64,000 nt of DNA from Atrichornis clamosus. Its lineage: Eukaryota > Chordata > Aves > Passeriformes > Menuridae. The notes below the pieces were generated by a model. The model did no database searches and was not told where the DNA came from. It worked only from the letters and a program-made list of their open reading frames with translations. The stretch covers positions 14,865-78,864 of the forward strand of contig WBMZ01000202.1 in assembly GCA_013400975.1 (NCBI GenBank), read 5' to 3'. Shown here piece after piece: positions 63,730 to 64,000 of this stretch. Each line of letters begins with the position of its first letter. The stretch's first letter is position 1. The translations under genes were made by a program, and so were the position numbers.

Positions 63730-64000
63730 CTGGAGAGGGAAGTGCAAACCAAAACTGATCTTCCCCAAGCCACCAAAAGGCTGCCAGGGGTCCAGATAGG
63801 TTCAGAGATGCAGGCAAGGCTTTGGGAAGCACCAGCAGAGAGATGGGGGTAGGTTTCTATAATCTCTTCTTAGGAGAGACGTGAATCAGTTTGATAAAGT
63901 CACGCAGAGTCCCTCCAGCCCCACAACACTGGCTTTGCTCTCCTTTCCATTCACTCCCAGGGGATTCAGGACTCCCTAATGCTGCCCCAGCAGCACACAG

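Noticed and set aside
63730..64000. Possible preceding exon (…NFLHSLER)
   Set aside because: There is no match in the last 271 bases, so it lies beyond the window.
1..64000. CRISPR array, operon, phage, transposase or bacterial defence system
   Set aside because: The window is vertebrate intron-exon sequence. There are no regularly spaced repeats, compact gene clusters or transposase genes.
1..64000. tRNA, rRNA or snoRNA genes
   Set aside because: I looked for B-box-like GGTTCGAATCC sequences and obvious box motifs in introns and found none convincing. A covariance-model search with tRNAscan-SE and Infernal would decide.

Overview
This window is nuclear DNA from a vertebrate, almost certainly a bird. 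It holds one split gene, with exons of 24 to 270 bases bounded by GT/AG signals. The introns carry at least 22 copies or fragments of the avian-type CR1 LINE 3' end, recognisable by the CCTTCCAACCCAAACCATTC-like tail, the TTCTGTGATTCT-like end and the CTGCCCATGGCAGGG block. There are no compact operons, ribosome binding sites or other prokaryotic signals.

The gene is ACACA (acetyl-CoA carboxylase 1, cytosolic). It lies on the minus strand, and the window holds its middle part. I could place 34 consecutive coding exons, 4,193 coding bases in all, whose splice phases join without a break into 1,397 codons. By alignment from memory they match human ACC1 residues from about 658 to about 2054. In transcription order (high to low coordinates) they encode: the end of the BT domain (63.7-62.0 kb); the biotin carboxyl carrier domain, with its VMKM biotinylation site split by an intron (61.3-59.8 kb); the long central region with its regulatory phosphosites (59.4-29.6 kb); and the carboxyltransferase domain (27.1-1.0 kb), including the N-lobe SGARIG motif, a CoA-contacting Arg and the C-lobe NWRGFSGG motif. 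The 5' part (biotin carboxylase) and the last exons lie outside the window. I see no second gene on either strand.

The rest is intron. Three introns are large: 6,026-16,116, 18,639-26,197 and 42,697-50,282. The first two contain AT-rich, motif-dense, repeat-free stretches with short perfect inverted repeats that look like conserved enhancers, plus a CpG-rich patch. From memory, ACACA in vertebrates lies between LHX1 and HNF1B, so such elements could serve a neighbouring developmental gene; this is inference.

There is no novel multi-gene system here. The points most worth checking are: a 156-bp tandem duplication that copies the acceptor and first bases of exon 32 and creates a decoy acceptor leading straight into a stop; the 24-nt microexon just before the Ser1201-equivalent phosphosite; a GC-AG intron after exon 25; a CpG-rich intronic patch upstream of exon 24; and a single N at 51,173 flanked by duplicated sequence, which looks like an assembly fault.

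Exons are numbered 1-34 within the window in transcription order. Human residue numbers are from memory, anchored by Lys786, Ser1201, Ser1263 and Arg1823, which all fall on the same offset of 657.
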